Below, in pieces: positions 41,406 to 53,867 of a stretch of DNA of 64,000 bases (position 1 is its first letter; each line of letters starts with the position of its first letter). The stretch spans positions 14,322,001 to 14,386,000 of the forward strand of contig NC_003284.9 of NCBI RefSeq assembly GCF_000002985.6, written 5' to 3'. The notes beneath the pieces were generated by a model. That model made no database searches. It saw only the letters and a program-made list of their open reading frames with translations, and was not told the DNA's origin. The translations under genes and the position numbers were made by a program. The stretch comes from Caenorhabditis elegans. Its lineage: Eukaryota; Nematoda; Chromadorea; Rhabditida; Rhabditidae.

Positions 41406-41560
41406 AAAAAAGCTCTGAAATGCTCTACAACCTCCTATAACTGTAGGAGTTTTTATTTGTTTCGTCACATCTATATTCAAAGAACTTACTATTAGTAGTT
41501 AATTATTCAGACTTCTCCAGTTAAGGAAAGTTAATAACTTATTGAAAAAACTGTAACTCT

Positions 41561-41757
41561 GTGGAATTATTTCGGGGGAGGGGGACAGCTCGCCACGCCA
41601 ACAGTGAGAAAAATAGTGTGGTGCGCGGACCTGGAATGATGTCGGCGGCTGATATTACCTGGGGTACTGCTTTTTGCCTTTTCCCCGTGAGTGAACGAGA
41701 AAAAGGCGGGGACTATTTTGGGGTACACGCAACGCAGTTTTATAATTTTGAGTGTAG
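41561..41757. mobile_element. One arm of a palindromic MITE
   Basis: It matches the right half of the complete element at 60484-60842: GACAGCTCGCCACGCC, GATGTCGGCGGC, GTGAGTGAACGAGAAAAAGG, and the end ATTTTGAGTGTA. The left arm is missing. The single arm is diverged from the complete copy. Confidence 0.8.
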
Positions 41758-41911
41758 AAAAATCAGAACATTCTAACTGTCTCTTTGAATTTTCTGAATC
41801 GAATACCATGGAAGAAGAAAATGCGATTTAATCGATGAAGTTTCAACTTTTTTAATGATACATTTTTGAATGATTGAAAGGACATCTATGTGTTATACAT
41901 TTTAAACTCCG

Positions 41912-41951
41912 CCAGTCGTTGGCCGCGCCGGAGGCGCGGTCATCGGCTGGT
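41912..41951. repeat. GC-rich imperfect hairpin
   Basis: CCAGTCGTTGGCCGCGCC and an imperfect inverse, GGCGCGGTCATCGGCTGG, surround GGA in AT-rich DNA. Confidence 0.7.
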
Positions 41952-43483
41952 TTCCAAATATAATATTTACGATTCATTTTATTTGACCCATTTCAAATTA
42001 TACCTAGTTATCTATAGTTTACTAGCCATAAAATTTGCAAGAGCAATTTGAAGAAATTCATACAGTTTCACAGTAGAAATAAATTCATTTTAGGTCTTCC
42101 AGAAGGCTAATAACAAATTTCGCTACTCCAGCATAAAAACCTTAAACATCACTCAAAACTCAAGACTCAAAAAATTGTAACTTTTAAAAATGGCATGCAA
42201 CAAAGGACCCAGTCAATCGCGAAGAGTTTTCTACGTATTGCCCTCTCAGGTTTCAGGTCCTATTAGAGGAGACACCAGAGATCGTCAGAATTCACTGCTC
42301 AGATGTCTATGTTTAAGGGAGCAAGTTTGAGTGAAAACAGACTATGTACCGTTAGAAATGTTTTTATCAATTTTTTCTATCAATTTTTCTAATGCAAAAA
42401 TTGCAAAAAAAGCAATAATATATTTTAGGTTTCAAGATTTATTGACCCATTTCAATTATCTTTTGACAAATTCCCAAATGGCGATACTCCACATTTTATC
42501 CTTTAATTTACTACTCTTTCACCGTTTTCGATAATTATCATACTTCAAAAACAAGAACCAGATAAAAAACTCAAGAGAATACATGCAATACATGTTTATA
42601 CATTAATACACATTTTTGTATATATGTATGCGTATGCATATATTTTTTTGGGAAAGAAGAAAACAAAAGAAAACGTCACAACTGCCGATATCCAGAAAAA
42701 AGTGAATCAATAAATTTGAGAAAAATCTTCGGACCAGGAAGAGCCATGTTCTAGGGGACAAACGATTATTGCTCTACAATAAATTACTGTACACATCATG
42801 ATTAAAAGGTGTATTTTCAAAAACTGTTTCATAAACTTTCAAAAATCGGCAATTTGTTAATGCTTTTATAGAAATCGTTCAAAGAAATACAACCATTATA
42901 AATATGACAAAAAACTCAAGTTCAAGCTTTAAAAAACATTTCGAAAAAAAAGAAGTTTTTTTAGGAAAGTAAAAAATAGCACCCAACCTCGCGCCAAACT
43001 CTACCAAGAATACATTTTGACAAATATGAAAAGGGAATATGAAAAAGGAACAAATGGCAATAACTGCTTCTTTCTCTCTCTCTTTTTTCATGCATCTCCA
43101 TTCTCAATCCATCTCAATGATTTGAGCAGCTCAGCTCAGCTCCACTAATATGTGAAACGAGACGCTCTCCCGACATGCGACATGCCGACGACAAAAAATA
43201 AGATATTAACAAGAAAATATGGAATACGTAGGAAAAAAAACGTCATTCAGATCTTGAATGATATGAACAACAGTCGGGCTCAATAATTTTTCTTAATACA
43301 GTTGGCTGTTAGAACAATTTTGGATTTTATCAACTGCGGTAAAGAAAAGGTTGTTACAATTGAAAGTAGAACTGGAAAATAGTTTCACAAAGTTGAAAAT
43401 TACAACAAAAAAAAAGAAAAAAACAAAGCTGGTACATTTTTTAAACGGAAGTCAAGAATACAATTTATGTTCGACAAACTTAC

Positions 43484-44350
43484 GGGGATATTCAAGTAGT
43501 GTCGAAAATTGTAATTAAAAGTGGACCGCACTCTGCGGAAAAATTGTTTTAAAACAAGCCTATGGGGTCACAATGACCGAATATCATGATAAAAAAATTC
43601 AAAAATAAATTTCTAGATTTTATATGATTTTTTTGAAAATTGGAAAAATCTCAGTCTTCCCCTAATTCCTATTTAAATTTCCGCCAATTTATTTGTTCGA
43701 TGGAGCACGCTTGCATTATTTGTATTTATTTATTTCATTTATTCTTATTATTCTACTGATTTTCTTCATTTTTTGGCGTTTTTAATCGGAAAGAAATTAA
43801 CAAAATAAATGCCGAATGTTTTTTAAAAAGTAATTGAAAATGTGTAAAACTGTTAAAATACTAATTTCAGGCTCGTCGTCATCGGAGCGCATAATTTCAC
43901 AGGTTTAAAAATTTTCAGTAACTTTTTAATGAACAATTTGCATTTGTTTTGTTAATTTCTTCATTTTCCGATTCAAAATGCTAAAAAAATGAAGAAAATC
44001 AGTGGAATAACGAGAATAAATAAAATCAATATAAAAAATAATGCAAGCGCGCTCCATCGAACAAATAAATTGGCGGAAATTTAAATAGGAATTAGGGGAA
44101 AACTGAGATTTGTCCAATTTTCAAAAAACCATATAAAATCTTGAATTTTTTTTTGAATTTTTTATCATAATATTCGGTCATTGTGACCCTATAGGCATGT
44201 TTTTAAGCAACTCCCCCACAAAGTGTAGTCCACCTTTAAATACATTTATGACGTCACAACTGTTTACATGTTTTTTTTTGTATTTTAATAGAGTTGTGAC
44301 GTAATTTTTCTACACTTTTTGAAATTTCTGACACTACTTGAATAACCCCA
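43484..44350. mobile_element. 870-bp fold-back element with nested insertion
   Basis: The left arm starts GGGGATATTCAAGTAGTGTC and the right arm ends CACTACTTGAATAACCCC. Arms such as GGGTCACAATGACCGAATAT and ATATTCGGTCATTGTGACCC match over several hundred bp around a spacer near 43820-43925. The right arm is longer because of an extra 70-80 bp near 44245-44325 that is itself an inverted repeat (TGACGTCACAACTG and GAGTTGTGACGTAA). Confidence 0.85.
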
Positions 44351-45259
44351 TTAGTCAAATTGTCTTGATTTTTTGCAAATCTCAAATTTTGTTTTTGACT
44401 AAAATGCCAATCGATCTAACTATAAGGAAGCCATATCAAAACTATTGATGATGTAACAACAATAACCGTCAGTTAGGATTTTTCCATTAAATATTGATCA
44501 ATTTTTTTAAAATATCAGTTAAAATTCACCATACTTCAGTTCTTAATTTTATAAAAGTAAGTCAAGATTCAAGTTTTCGCTACGACTAAAAATCCAATGA
44601 TTGAATAGCTCATTGGTTGTTTATAGAATTGAAAAATAAGAGAATAGTGTGGGAATGTATGGAGACAAATTCTTGAATACACATAATTGAATAACCACCA
44701 TTGACAAAAACTCTAATGAATAATTTGAGAAGAAATAGTCCCCACAGACCAGAAAAAGGGAATAATAGTATTTTTTAAAAAAATTAAAATCTAGTCTTGA
44801 ATGATAATCATGCAAAAGTTTAAAATTAACTAGTGAAAAGAAGAAACAAAAAAGGTTTTTTTTTTGGTTTTGCGCTAGATATCTCATTTCTAATTTCAGT
44901 GGTTTTCTCTCGTTTTTTCTCAATACGGAGAAAAAGGGACATTGCATAAGCCGGATATCAACGAATTTGTGTATCTTGTGGAAGGATATATCAAATTACG
45001 AGAATGTCTTTAATTCTCTCAACCGCCCGGTAAAAGGGCTGTTTGGTTTGTAGGTGTTTGTTGAAAATTGCTGATATGAATTTGGTAGTTTTTACAAATT
45101 TTCAAAATGAAAAAAAGAACATTTGATTTTCAGAAAGTTAATTTTGGTTGAATCGTTTCACTATTCGCTTTTACGATTAGAGGTTATTAGGTCACACAAC
45201 TGTAAAACAGAAATAAAAAAAATGAATCGAACATTTTTTGGCTATTAATTTTCTTTTTT

Positions 45260-45274
45260 CCCCCCCCCCCCCCC
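45260..45274 (+). repeat. Poly-C tract, 15 nt
   Basis: Uninterrupted C run between T runs in the gene-poor region. Confidence 0.95.
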
Positions 45275-46029
45275 TTTTTTTCCTTGAAATAACATTAAAA
45301 ATCAAGCTTTGTCTGTTCGCGCGTGAGCAATATGCACACACACAAAAATGGGAAGAAATAAGAGGGCAAGACGGAAAATGGGAAGGACACATGCAGAAAT
45401 GAGCAAGCTTCATTTTATTGGAAGAAAAATCTAATTGTATGACTAAAAACGTCTAAAAAATATATAAAAAAGAACAATAGAAGAACTAAGATATTTTTTG
45501 AGGATTTAAGATTTTAAAAAATAAAAAAGAAGAAGGAATGAAAGTAATGAAAAAGTCTACATGCTTTTATCTTACAAGTTATACCAACAACATTATAAGG
45601 GTACCAAAAATATTCGGTGGTCAAAAATTTATATTTATTTTTAGTGGAAAACATGTTAATTTCTGACAATCGGCAAGTTCGGTCAGTCTAATAATTTTCG
45701 ACAATCAGTATTATTTTGAAACGGTGAAATCGAGAGATGAACTCATTGGTGTACTTACGTGTTTTTTTCTAGTTTTGTATTTAAATATTTTTCAGAACTT
45801 CGATCTCATGTAAACTTGAAAAATTTCCCCCAAAACTCTGTTGTCAAATTCTACTGCTCAGTTCCCGCTCTGATAGTAACTACGTGCACTCCGAAATTTA
45901 AAGAGAAAACAATTTTTGATTTTCAATGAATTGATTATAAAGCAGAAGTTATTTTTAGTGTATATTTGAAAATTTAGAAATAGTGAAATATTCAAAAATA
46001 ATGGTGAAACGCATTTCGAATGTATTAGA

Positions 46030-46928
46030 TCTCCAAATAAGTTCCGGGTCAAAAATCATAACTTCTTTCGCCTTTTATCGATTTTTTGAAACTGTGGGAA
46101 TTTATGTTATCAACCATGATTTTTTATTTGACAATAGTCACAAAATTTTTTGACGACCCGAAGTGCCCTAACTCGGAGTCAATTTTTTCAGACTATTTTC
46201 AGATCTCGCTTCTTTTCAGCTTTGAATTGAAGTTTGTGTGCGGATTTTGCTTTGTTTAGAATAGATTGTAAGAAAACAACAAAAGTTTGGAAAAAAATTC
46301 GTTCAAAAAAAAATTTTTTGGTCAATCGGCAAACAATCTTCAAAAATTGTTTTGTCGAAAATTCTTTATTTTTTATATGAAAATGATGTAACCAAGTGCA
46401 AACTATTGTGACACATACAAAACTTTTTAATTTAGTACGCCACACTCAAATAATAATAGAAAACATAATTTTTTTGCAGAATTTTTGAGTTTTTTTGAGA
46501 ATTTCTCGGGATCCAAATTTCAAACTCAATTTTTTTATTTGCGTAAAATTGATTTACACTTGGTTACATCATTTTTGTATGAAAAATAAAGCATTTTCGA
46601 CATAACATTTTTTGAAGATTGTTTGACAATTTACCAAAAAAAAATTTTTTTGAACGAATTTTTTTCTAAACTTTTGTTGTTTTCTTACAATCTATTTTAA
46701 ACAAAGCAAAATCCGCACACATACCTCAATTCAAAGCTGAAAAGAAGTGAGATCTGAAAATAGTCTGAAAAAATTGGCTCCGAGTTAGGGCACTTCGGGC
46801 GGTTAAAAATTTTTTTTACTATTGTCAAATGAAAGATCATGGCTGATAACATAAATTCCCACAGTTTCAAAAAAATCGATAAAAAGCGAAAGAAGTTATG
46901 ATTTTTGACCCGGAACCTATTTGGAGAC
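46030..46928. mobile_element. 900-bp fold-back element
   Basis: The left end CTCCAAATAAGTTCCGGGTC mirrors the right end GACCCGGAACCTATTTGGAG. Both arms of about 390 bp carry the same ordered blocks, including GCCCTAACTCGGAGTCAA and TTTCTTACAATCTATT (or their inverse). The spacer of about 130 bp lies near 46420-46540. No coding capacity. Confidence 0.88.
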
Positions 46929-49879
46929 CTTAACCTAAACCAAAAAAAAACACGGCCACATAGCGAGAAGAAAAGTTGGATATATGAACCTTTACCAACC
47001 GACAACTAAACTCCAACTAGATATGTATTTTCTGCTTTTGCATGTAAATCTATGTACATACACTTATTTGGGTGAACGACACACTTGATCACGTGAGACA
47101 CGAAGAAATGGCGAGAACTCTTGGTTTACGTGAAAATCGCTAGAATAGGTAGATTGTTGAATATTTGGCTTTATTGAGAATCTGGTGTTGTGATAAATTA
47201 CGATGCTATTCATATCTTTGTGGTTTTGAATCCGCCATTGAGGAACGGGAATAAATAGGAAAATTTAAATTCTTGTTCGAAAAAAATATACTTTCGGTAA
47301 TTTTCACTTCCTGCTAATTTACATATTAAACCATTAGAATCTCAAGAGACTGATGTTCAAATTACATTTTGTGTTGAAGTAATTTTAAAATTAAAATATT
47401 TTTTGAAAACCGAAAAAAACTACTTCAAGAAAATCATCTAACTGCCGTATAAATTCAATACAAATACCAATACGCATATCAAAAGTTACCGAGGAAAGTG
47501 TTAAATCTAAAATTAAAAAAAAAAACCGAAAACACTATAAAGCAGCGTAATTTCAAATTCAATAAAATTTAATGCCGAGTACTTTTTAACGCAACCAAAA
47601 CATACACGTATTTTACATATTTTTTCCATACTCTTGTTCCACATATATATTTCACTCTATACACGTATTATTTACTTAATAAAAAATAATACCTTCCACT
47701 GCGGTTTATTGAAAAATAGAAATATTCAGAACTTATACATTACTCGATTTTTTTAAATGTGTGAAAAGAGAGTTTCAAAGAATTCAAAATCTTGTTCGTG
47801 TTGAAAAAATATTTAGAACTTCAACCAATCAGTCCTTTGGGAGTTTTCATTTAAAAATTGAAGATTTGAAGCTAGATATAAATATTGCCAGGCTAGTACG
47901 CTTCAAGAGCTGGTCATCATAAAAAATGACACGAAAAATCTAGATTACAGAAAACGTGGTCCGATGGGGGAAAAATGCATAAATCTTTGATTTTCGTACC
48001 TGTGCGTGGGCACCGACGTTGGAATTTGTGATGAGAAATGTATTTACGGATAGCATACAATGACAATTTTAAGGCATATCTCAATGAACAAATGTTCTTT
48101 AATGTGATAAAAAAATGCATAGAATCTTGAAGTACTTAGCTTTTCTGGTTAAGCAAAAGTTGCCTCTAGAACTTCAAAAAAACATCAGCACAGACCCTCG
48201 CTGTTCATCTTTATAGGTCTCGAGAAGAAAAAAGAAAAAAAAATTGCCAATGAAATTAATGAAAATCGTGAAAATCGTCTAATTCCAAAACTGTTTCAGC
48301 AGTGTTTTGAAACAAGTCTATGCTATGAATATAGGAAAAAAAAACTTACCACCGTTTTCATCATGCACATAAAACCGCCAATTTTCTTCAATATCTCAAA
48401 CTGTCCTGATCACTGTAAATGATTATTCATAATTAATGTTAATGGAAGCGGAAACGTTGAGCATGAAAAAAAAAACAAAGAAAATCAAGTTGTTTCCTCC
48501 ACAAAAAAACTTTAATTTTTAAAGACGTTTTGAAAATAAATTTGAAGTGAGAATAATAAACAAGTGAGTTAAGTTCTTTAACAAAATTTCTTAAAAATCC
48601 TTCGAATAATTTGAAAATATAATTCAGGATGCAAAACTTTGCAAGAAAATATCATTTGAGCCAGATTTAAAGGGCTTTGAGGCGATTGTGGGTTTGGTGG
48701 CGTTGAACAAACGTACATCATTCAACTAATCAAAAGTTTGTAAAAACTGTTTTGTTTTAGTTTTTCCACAAGTACTAGGTCAAAAATTCATATCCCGTGC
48801 TTCCAGTTACTTTTCATATTTTGTGATTTAGAATTTTAACGAAAACTAAAAATTTTCAAATTTCAAACAATATAATACCTTTAAACGTTGTATTAGAAAA
48901 TGATTTTGATTTCTAATATAGAAAATGTTCTAAACATATTATTTTTTCAAAACATGCAAAGTTCTAGGTTGAACTCTTTAGAAAAATCTAAGTTCTGCCA
49001 GATTTCCGGCGACAGAACACATAAGAATATTTTAAACAAAGAAACTCAAAGAACGAGGTGTCATTTACGACACCTGGGCCCTTTGAAAAACTACCGCCCG
49101 TCAAAAAATGATGTGATATGTGCAAAAAATAGGAAATGTTGCAAAGAGATTTGAAGTGTGGATACGTGTTGTGACGTCATATGAGCAACTTTGATTCAAA
49201 CGGCAAGTTCGTTGAAGGTGGAGAAGTGACAGAGAAGATTTTACGTTAAAAAAAATAGCATAAATTGACAGAATATATCGACATAAAATCCGATAAGAAC
49301 TTATCAAAACGTTTTCTGTACTTTTCATTAAAATTTTTTTATATGTATATTTGCTGGGTATTTTTTTATATCTAAAAATTTTAATCAGTTCACAAAATTA
49401 ACTTCACAGATTTATGTTTTAATTTATGAAGTTTTTCAAGAAAAATGAAAATAAGGTACAATCAACTAAAACAAAAAACTGTTTTCACACTGCAATATTT
49501 TGAAAAGGGAATACTAGCTTGATTATGATGTTAATGATTATGTTAGATTTATATAATAGCAGGTTTTCTAAATCTCGGAGATTCAAAAAAGCGACCGAGT
49601 TTAAAAATAAACAAAATTTAAAGTTTCAGTTCTTAGAAAACAATAATTTGCCTATTTTCTCAGCGCTCTCAATTTTTTGTTTTAGACTTTTTATTAGTAT
49701 GCACACGCCTCAAAAAATATTGAATCGCAAAAAGAAAAAAAACGAGGAAAAGAGATAAGATTGTGGGTGTGTGAATTCACCGCTGGTAACCATGGATTCG
49801 AGAGATTTGTGGTCTCTGCATATCTCAAGGAAAACCAAATAAGAGAGAGGAATGGAGAAAAAGTGGAGAAAAATTAAAT

Positions 49880-49895
49880 GGGGGGGGGGGGGGGG
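49880..49895 (+). repeat. Poly-G tract, 16 nt
   Basis: Uninterrupted G run in AT-rich intergenic DNA. It is one of only two runs with G on the given strand. Confidence 0.95.
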
Positions 49896-52208
49896 ATGAG
49901 GGGTTGGTAAGTTTTGGATCAAGTCCTAAACGCATACCCAGCTAACATTTATAAATTCTTTGCTGTGAGAAATTTTTCTAAGAGTTTCGCCTATTCATTT
50001 CTGTTTAAAATCGATCAAACTGACTTTGCATAAGTTGGGAATTTGACAATTTGTACTTTATCCGAACTTCTTATCAATTTTACCGTATTTATTTTATTAG
50101 TACGGGACCTTATTTTTCAATTCAGACAGCTCATATCTCAGCTGTAAAACAGTCGGATGCAATATTAATAAAACGAACAAAATAGCTTATATTAGCTATT
50201 ATCAGCAATGGAAACAATTAACAAGTTCTCTTTCTCGAAACTGTTCAGCTACAGTTTTACAAAACATTCAGATTTTTTTCTGCTTCAGATAATTGACATT
50301 TGACCAATTTTCACAAGCTTCAGATCATTGTAGGCCAGACCAACAAAAATAAACAAAGCGTCTAAATTGTTCAAACTAAACAATCTCTTATAGAAAAGTT
50401 ATTTGACTTTTGAAAATTTTGGTGACTATGACACACAATAAATGTGTTCAACAAAAATGGTGATGAAAAAAATTCTTAAAAGTCATATGTCTGACTGAAA
50501 AACTCATGTCACTCCTTTTCTTGAAAACCTGAAAATTTTTGTATTTGTTTCTGGAAAAAAAATTGGGCAAAAATGATGGAAATCAAATTCTCATTTTAAA
50601 ACTTTTTCGAAAATAATTATTTTTTGTGTTTTCAAAATGCCCTGATTTCTCTGAACTTTTGCCAAAAGTAAATTTAAAACATTGAAGATAAATGTTAATA
50701 TTTAGAAGCGATAAAATTTTTTTAAATTTGAATTTTTAGTTTTAGAAGTTTGATAAATAACATGTCATAATTGGCAATCAATTTTCCCTTTTTAAGCATT
50801 GAATAAAAACAAATTATATATGTGTTTTGTGACAAGAAACTAATCATATTGGTCTCTGAAATTTGATTTATAATCTGAAAGTTGTCTACTTCAAATTAAG
50901 CGCTTAACCAAACTAGATCAAAATTAGTTTACCTCGTTGAGACATTTGATGTCATACAAAAACATTTTTTGAAAGTATTTTTTTTTGACTTCTGAAATGC
51001 TTTTAACAAATTAACACATTTAAAACAATTTTGTAAAGCCACACAGATAAAAATGAAATAATGAAAATATTAAAGTCCTCTGTATGTATAAAACATTTTG
51101 ACTGAACTGGAGAACAGTGTTCGAAATATATTTCAACTGTACTTGCTATTATAAAATAATTAGCACTCATCTCTTCTTATTGAATAAAATTTCAACAACC
51201 GCCAGTGAATTTCTTTTGCTCTTCATTGTTGCTCTGACGTAATTAGTATTGTTGAAAACAAGGAAGGGGAGGAAGTAACGGAAAAACATTAATTTTTGAA
51301 ATAAAAATAAGTTTTAATATTGATATGATAATTTAATTTTGCAAGATGTTTATTTGGAATGAAAATGCCTTACAGTTTTGAAAATTAAAAACAGGTTAGC
51401 GAAAAATAATGAGGTAGATACACTTTCTATCATTTATCAAATAAAATACATTTTACGATGTTCAAAAAACACATTTTTTGCTCACAAACTCGATTTCAAA
51501 AAAAAAATCTGATTCACAAAGTTAAGTTAAACAGTTATGGAACTAAAAAGTTATAACAATGCGCAGTTTTTTGTAACTATTTTAAATAGTTGTATTGTCT
51601 TGAAAAGTACTGAAGCCAGCCTTAAAAAATTAAATTTGAAACAATAACATTTTTTTATTATTTTCCATTCATTCGCTTCACAAAACATCGTGACATGAAT
51701 CCTTAAGAGTTATATTTACAACAATTCTACAAAATTTTGGTGGCATCAAAAATTGCAGCCAGCAAAAAATGATAAGCGAAAACTAAGAGTTCTCATCAAA
51801 AATGAATAGTTTGTGCTCAAAAATTGCAATACTAACAAAGTACGAACATCAAACGTTTCAAAACTGACAAAAGCACCAAGAAATGTAAGGGATGAATGCA
51901 CTTGACTAGAGCAAAAAATTCTCTGACAAAAAGGAGGAAAAAATGCGCCAAATGTGGCGAAGTATGATTTATGCGTTTTTGGAAATATCGAAAAATGAAG
52001 TAGAAACTTTGAAAATGCTGAACTTTTTTTTGCAAAAGAGGTGAAGTATGTTATATACTTGCTGTGATTTAGAGTTTTGAAACAAAAATTAATTTTTCAA
52101 CTTTTATTCCAAAAATTGGTATTTTATTTGAAACATATATCGTAGGGCAATTTATTTTTAGCGTGAATTTAATCAAAAACAACGTATCAAGTAAAAGATA
52201 ATATAATG

Positions 52209-52516
52209 TCAAAAGTAATAATCAGATGCAAATGAGCGGGAATTTTTGCCAGCTTGACGACGTCGATTGCGATCACCAACATGATGCCAACGAGGAGGAT
52301 TAAAATGTTCTGTTGGTCCGGTATGAAAAAATACAGTTTGAGTATTGCTCGTTTTGAAAATTAACAAAAAGTAGATATAATAATTTTCTTCAAATGTTCA
52401 ATTTTATCACAAAACTGCACACGTTAATCATCCCACTAAAATTTTTGCCCCTTGGACATTTGTTTCCCATACTTCAAACTTACTTTTTCTGTGAAGACTT
52501 TTTTGTTTAAAGGTTT
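52209..52516 (-). other. Weak candidate: two C-terminal exons of an unknown gene
   Basis: A 101-nt exon at 52309-52209 reads HFNPPRWHHVGDRNRRRQAG and onward to FASDYYF and TGA. A 33-nt exon at 52516-52484 with perfect ATTTTCAG and GTAAGT sites joins it in phase. Upstream, DNRRTVDECNRKFQFQ near 52620-52570 can be placed in the same frame only with the poor donor GTCTAA. Higher local GC supports coding origin, but no start is seen. Confidence 0.25.
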
Positions 52517-53867
52517 CTGAAAATTTGAATGTTAGGAAAGAATGTTAATCGAAAATCAATGAAAACATAATTTTAGACGTTGAAACTGGAACTTCCGATT
52601 GCATTCGTCAACTGTTCTTCGATTATCCTTTAGAAAACCGGAAACCCCAACAAAACTTACAGTTGACGGAGCCGTAAAGTGTTTCTAAATTTGAGCCGTA
52701 AACGGACCGTTTCGGGCACTTTCCGCTTTGCCCGTGCCTATGTTTTATTTTTTTTCAATTAAAGTAGATTTTTATTTTGAAATCCAGAAATAAGTTGAAA
52801 TACTTTTCTCAATGTTTTATGAGAATTAAAGTTAGTTATTATCAACCGCTCATTAAGGAGAATGAAGTTAGATTTGAAATAGCTGAAATTTGTTGAAAAT
52901 TTGCGGTGAATTACCGACAACCTCTTTCAGCAAAATAATTTATGTATCCTAAAACCTTCTGATATACATATAACACAAAAATGAATGACATCTAGTGCTT
53001 TTTTGTAAAATATTGCAGAAATTGTCTATTCAAACATTTTTGTTTATTTTCCAGTGTTTCAAAAAAAATTCCAAAAAACTAATTCTAAAATAAATGTGTG
53101 GACTAAGAATGTTTTATACGATTTGGGTTTAAAAAAAAAAAGGTTTTTTTCAAGCTGAAAAATAAGTCTCAAAATGTTCGTATATCAATAAAACTTAAAA
53201 AAAAAAAACATCAGTGCTGGAAAACAGTCTTATGAGCCATTGTTAAAAGATTGACTTTTGTGAAAAAGGGGGCTCGCATGTATGTAGGTTTGTTATTCAG
53301 GGTGAACAAGGTCTTCTTCATTTTTTTCCCGGCTTGCCTCCAGGGAAGACCAATAGCGCGCAATTACATTCCCTTGCACCTGTGTCGACTCGTTCTCGAC
53401 TTGTTTCTTTCAGTCGGTTGCTCATATTATATGTTCTAAAAACGATAATTTGGAACTATTATCTTCTTTACCTTTTTGTTGCTTCATATTCATGCTTTTG
53501 GCTTGGGCTCTACTTGTGTTTTGATGACCTGCAAACTGTGTCACGATTCGGTAAGTATTTTGCATGTTTTATGTGAATACATTTTTGCAAATGTTCGCTG
53601 TGTGAACTGGCTTGAGTGTTAGGAATGGAAAACCAATAAGACCAACATTTCTCAATGTTTTTCATTGTAGTGAGTATGGTAGATACTCGAGTAAATTTCA
53701 AAAAATTTGCCGGCATTGTCGGTATATTCAAATGCAAATTTGAAAAAGTGCTTTATAAAAAGGAAGTGTTAAATAAACGTTTATCAAAGTCTCTGTCGAA
53801 ATACAATTTTGCGGAGAAATGGGATCATTTGATTTAATTTTGAAAATCCTTTTCAGAAAAACTCAGC

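Larger units (their letters stand above)
40114..41455 (+). mobile_element. Helitron-like element, two tandem 5' halves
   Basis: ATCATTACTTATATATAA starts a block at about 40116 and again at 40847. Each time it is followed by a near-identical leader (GTCCATAGTTTGTAGTCTAT, then GAGAGTTGTGGGCGGGGCC), a short GAGACCC array and a longer TTGGCGGGAATTC array. The second block continues into a heat-shock-element run and ends with a CTCCTA/TAGGAG hairpin near 41430-41448. A TC start, tandem internal arrays and a 3' hairpin fit non-autonomous C. elegans Helitrons, which are known to carry such arrays. I see no clear CTRR end, and there is no Rep-helicase. Confidence 0.65.
37057..53867. other. Gene-poor, repeat-rich 16.8 kb intergenic region
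   Basis: No confident gene is visible on either strand. It begins with irk-3 upstream DNA (poly-C at 37632) and includes a Helitron-like tandem-repeat element (40.1-41.5 kb), a half MITE (41.6 kb), two fold-backs (43.5 and 46.0 kb), two more G/C runs and a weak exon pair near 52.2-52.5 kb. The remainder (37.7-40.1, 41.8-43.4, 44.4-46.0, 47.0-52.1 and 52.6-53.8 kb) is AT-rich with only short frames. Confidence 0.6.

Noticed and set aside
48900..49154. 84-codon frame on the + strand
   Set aside because: Composition follows AT-rich DNA, with no motif or splice support.
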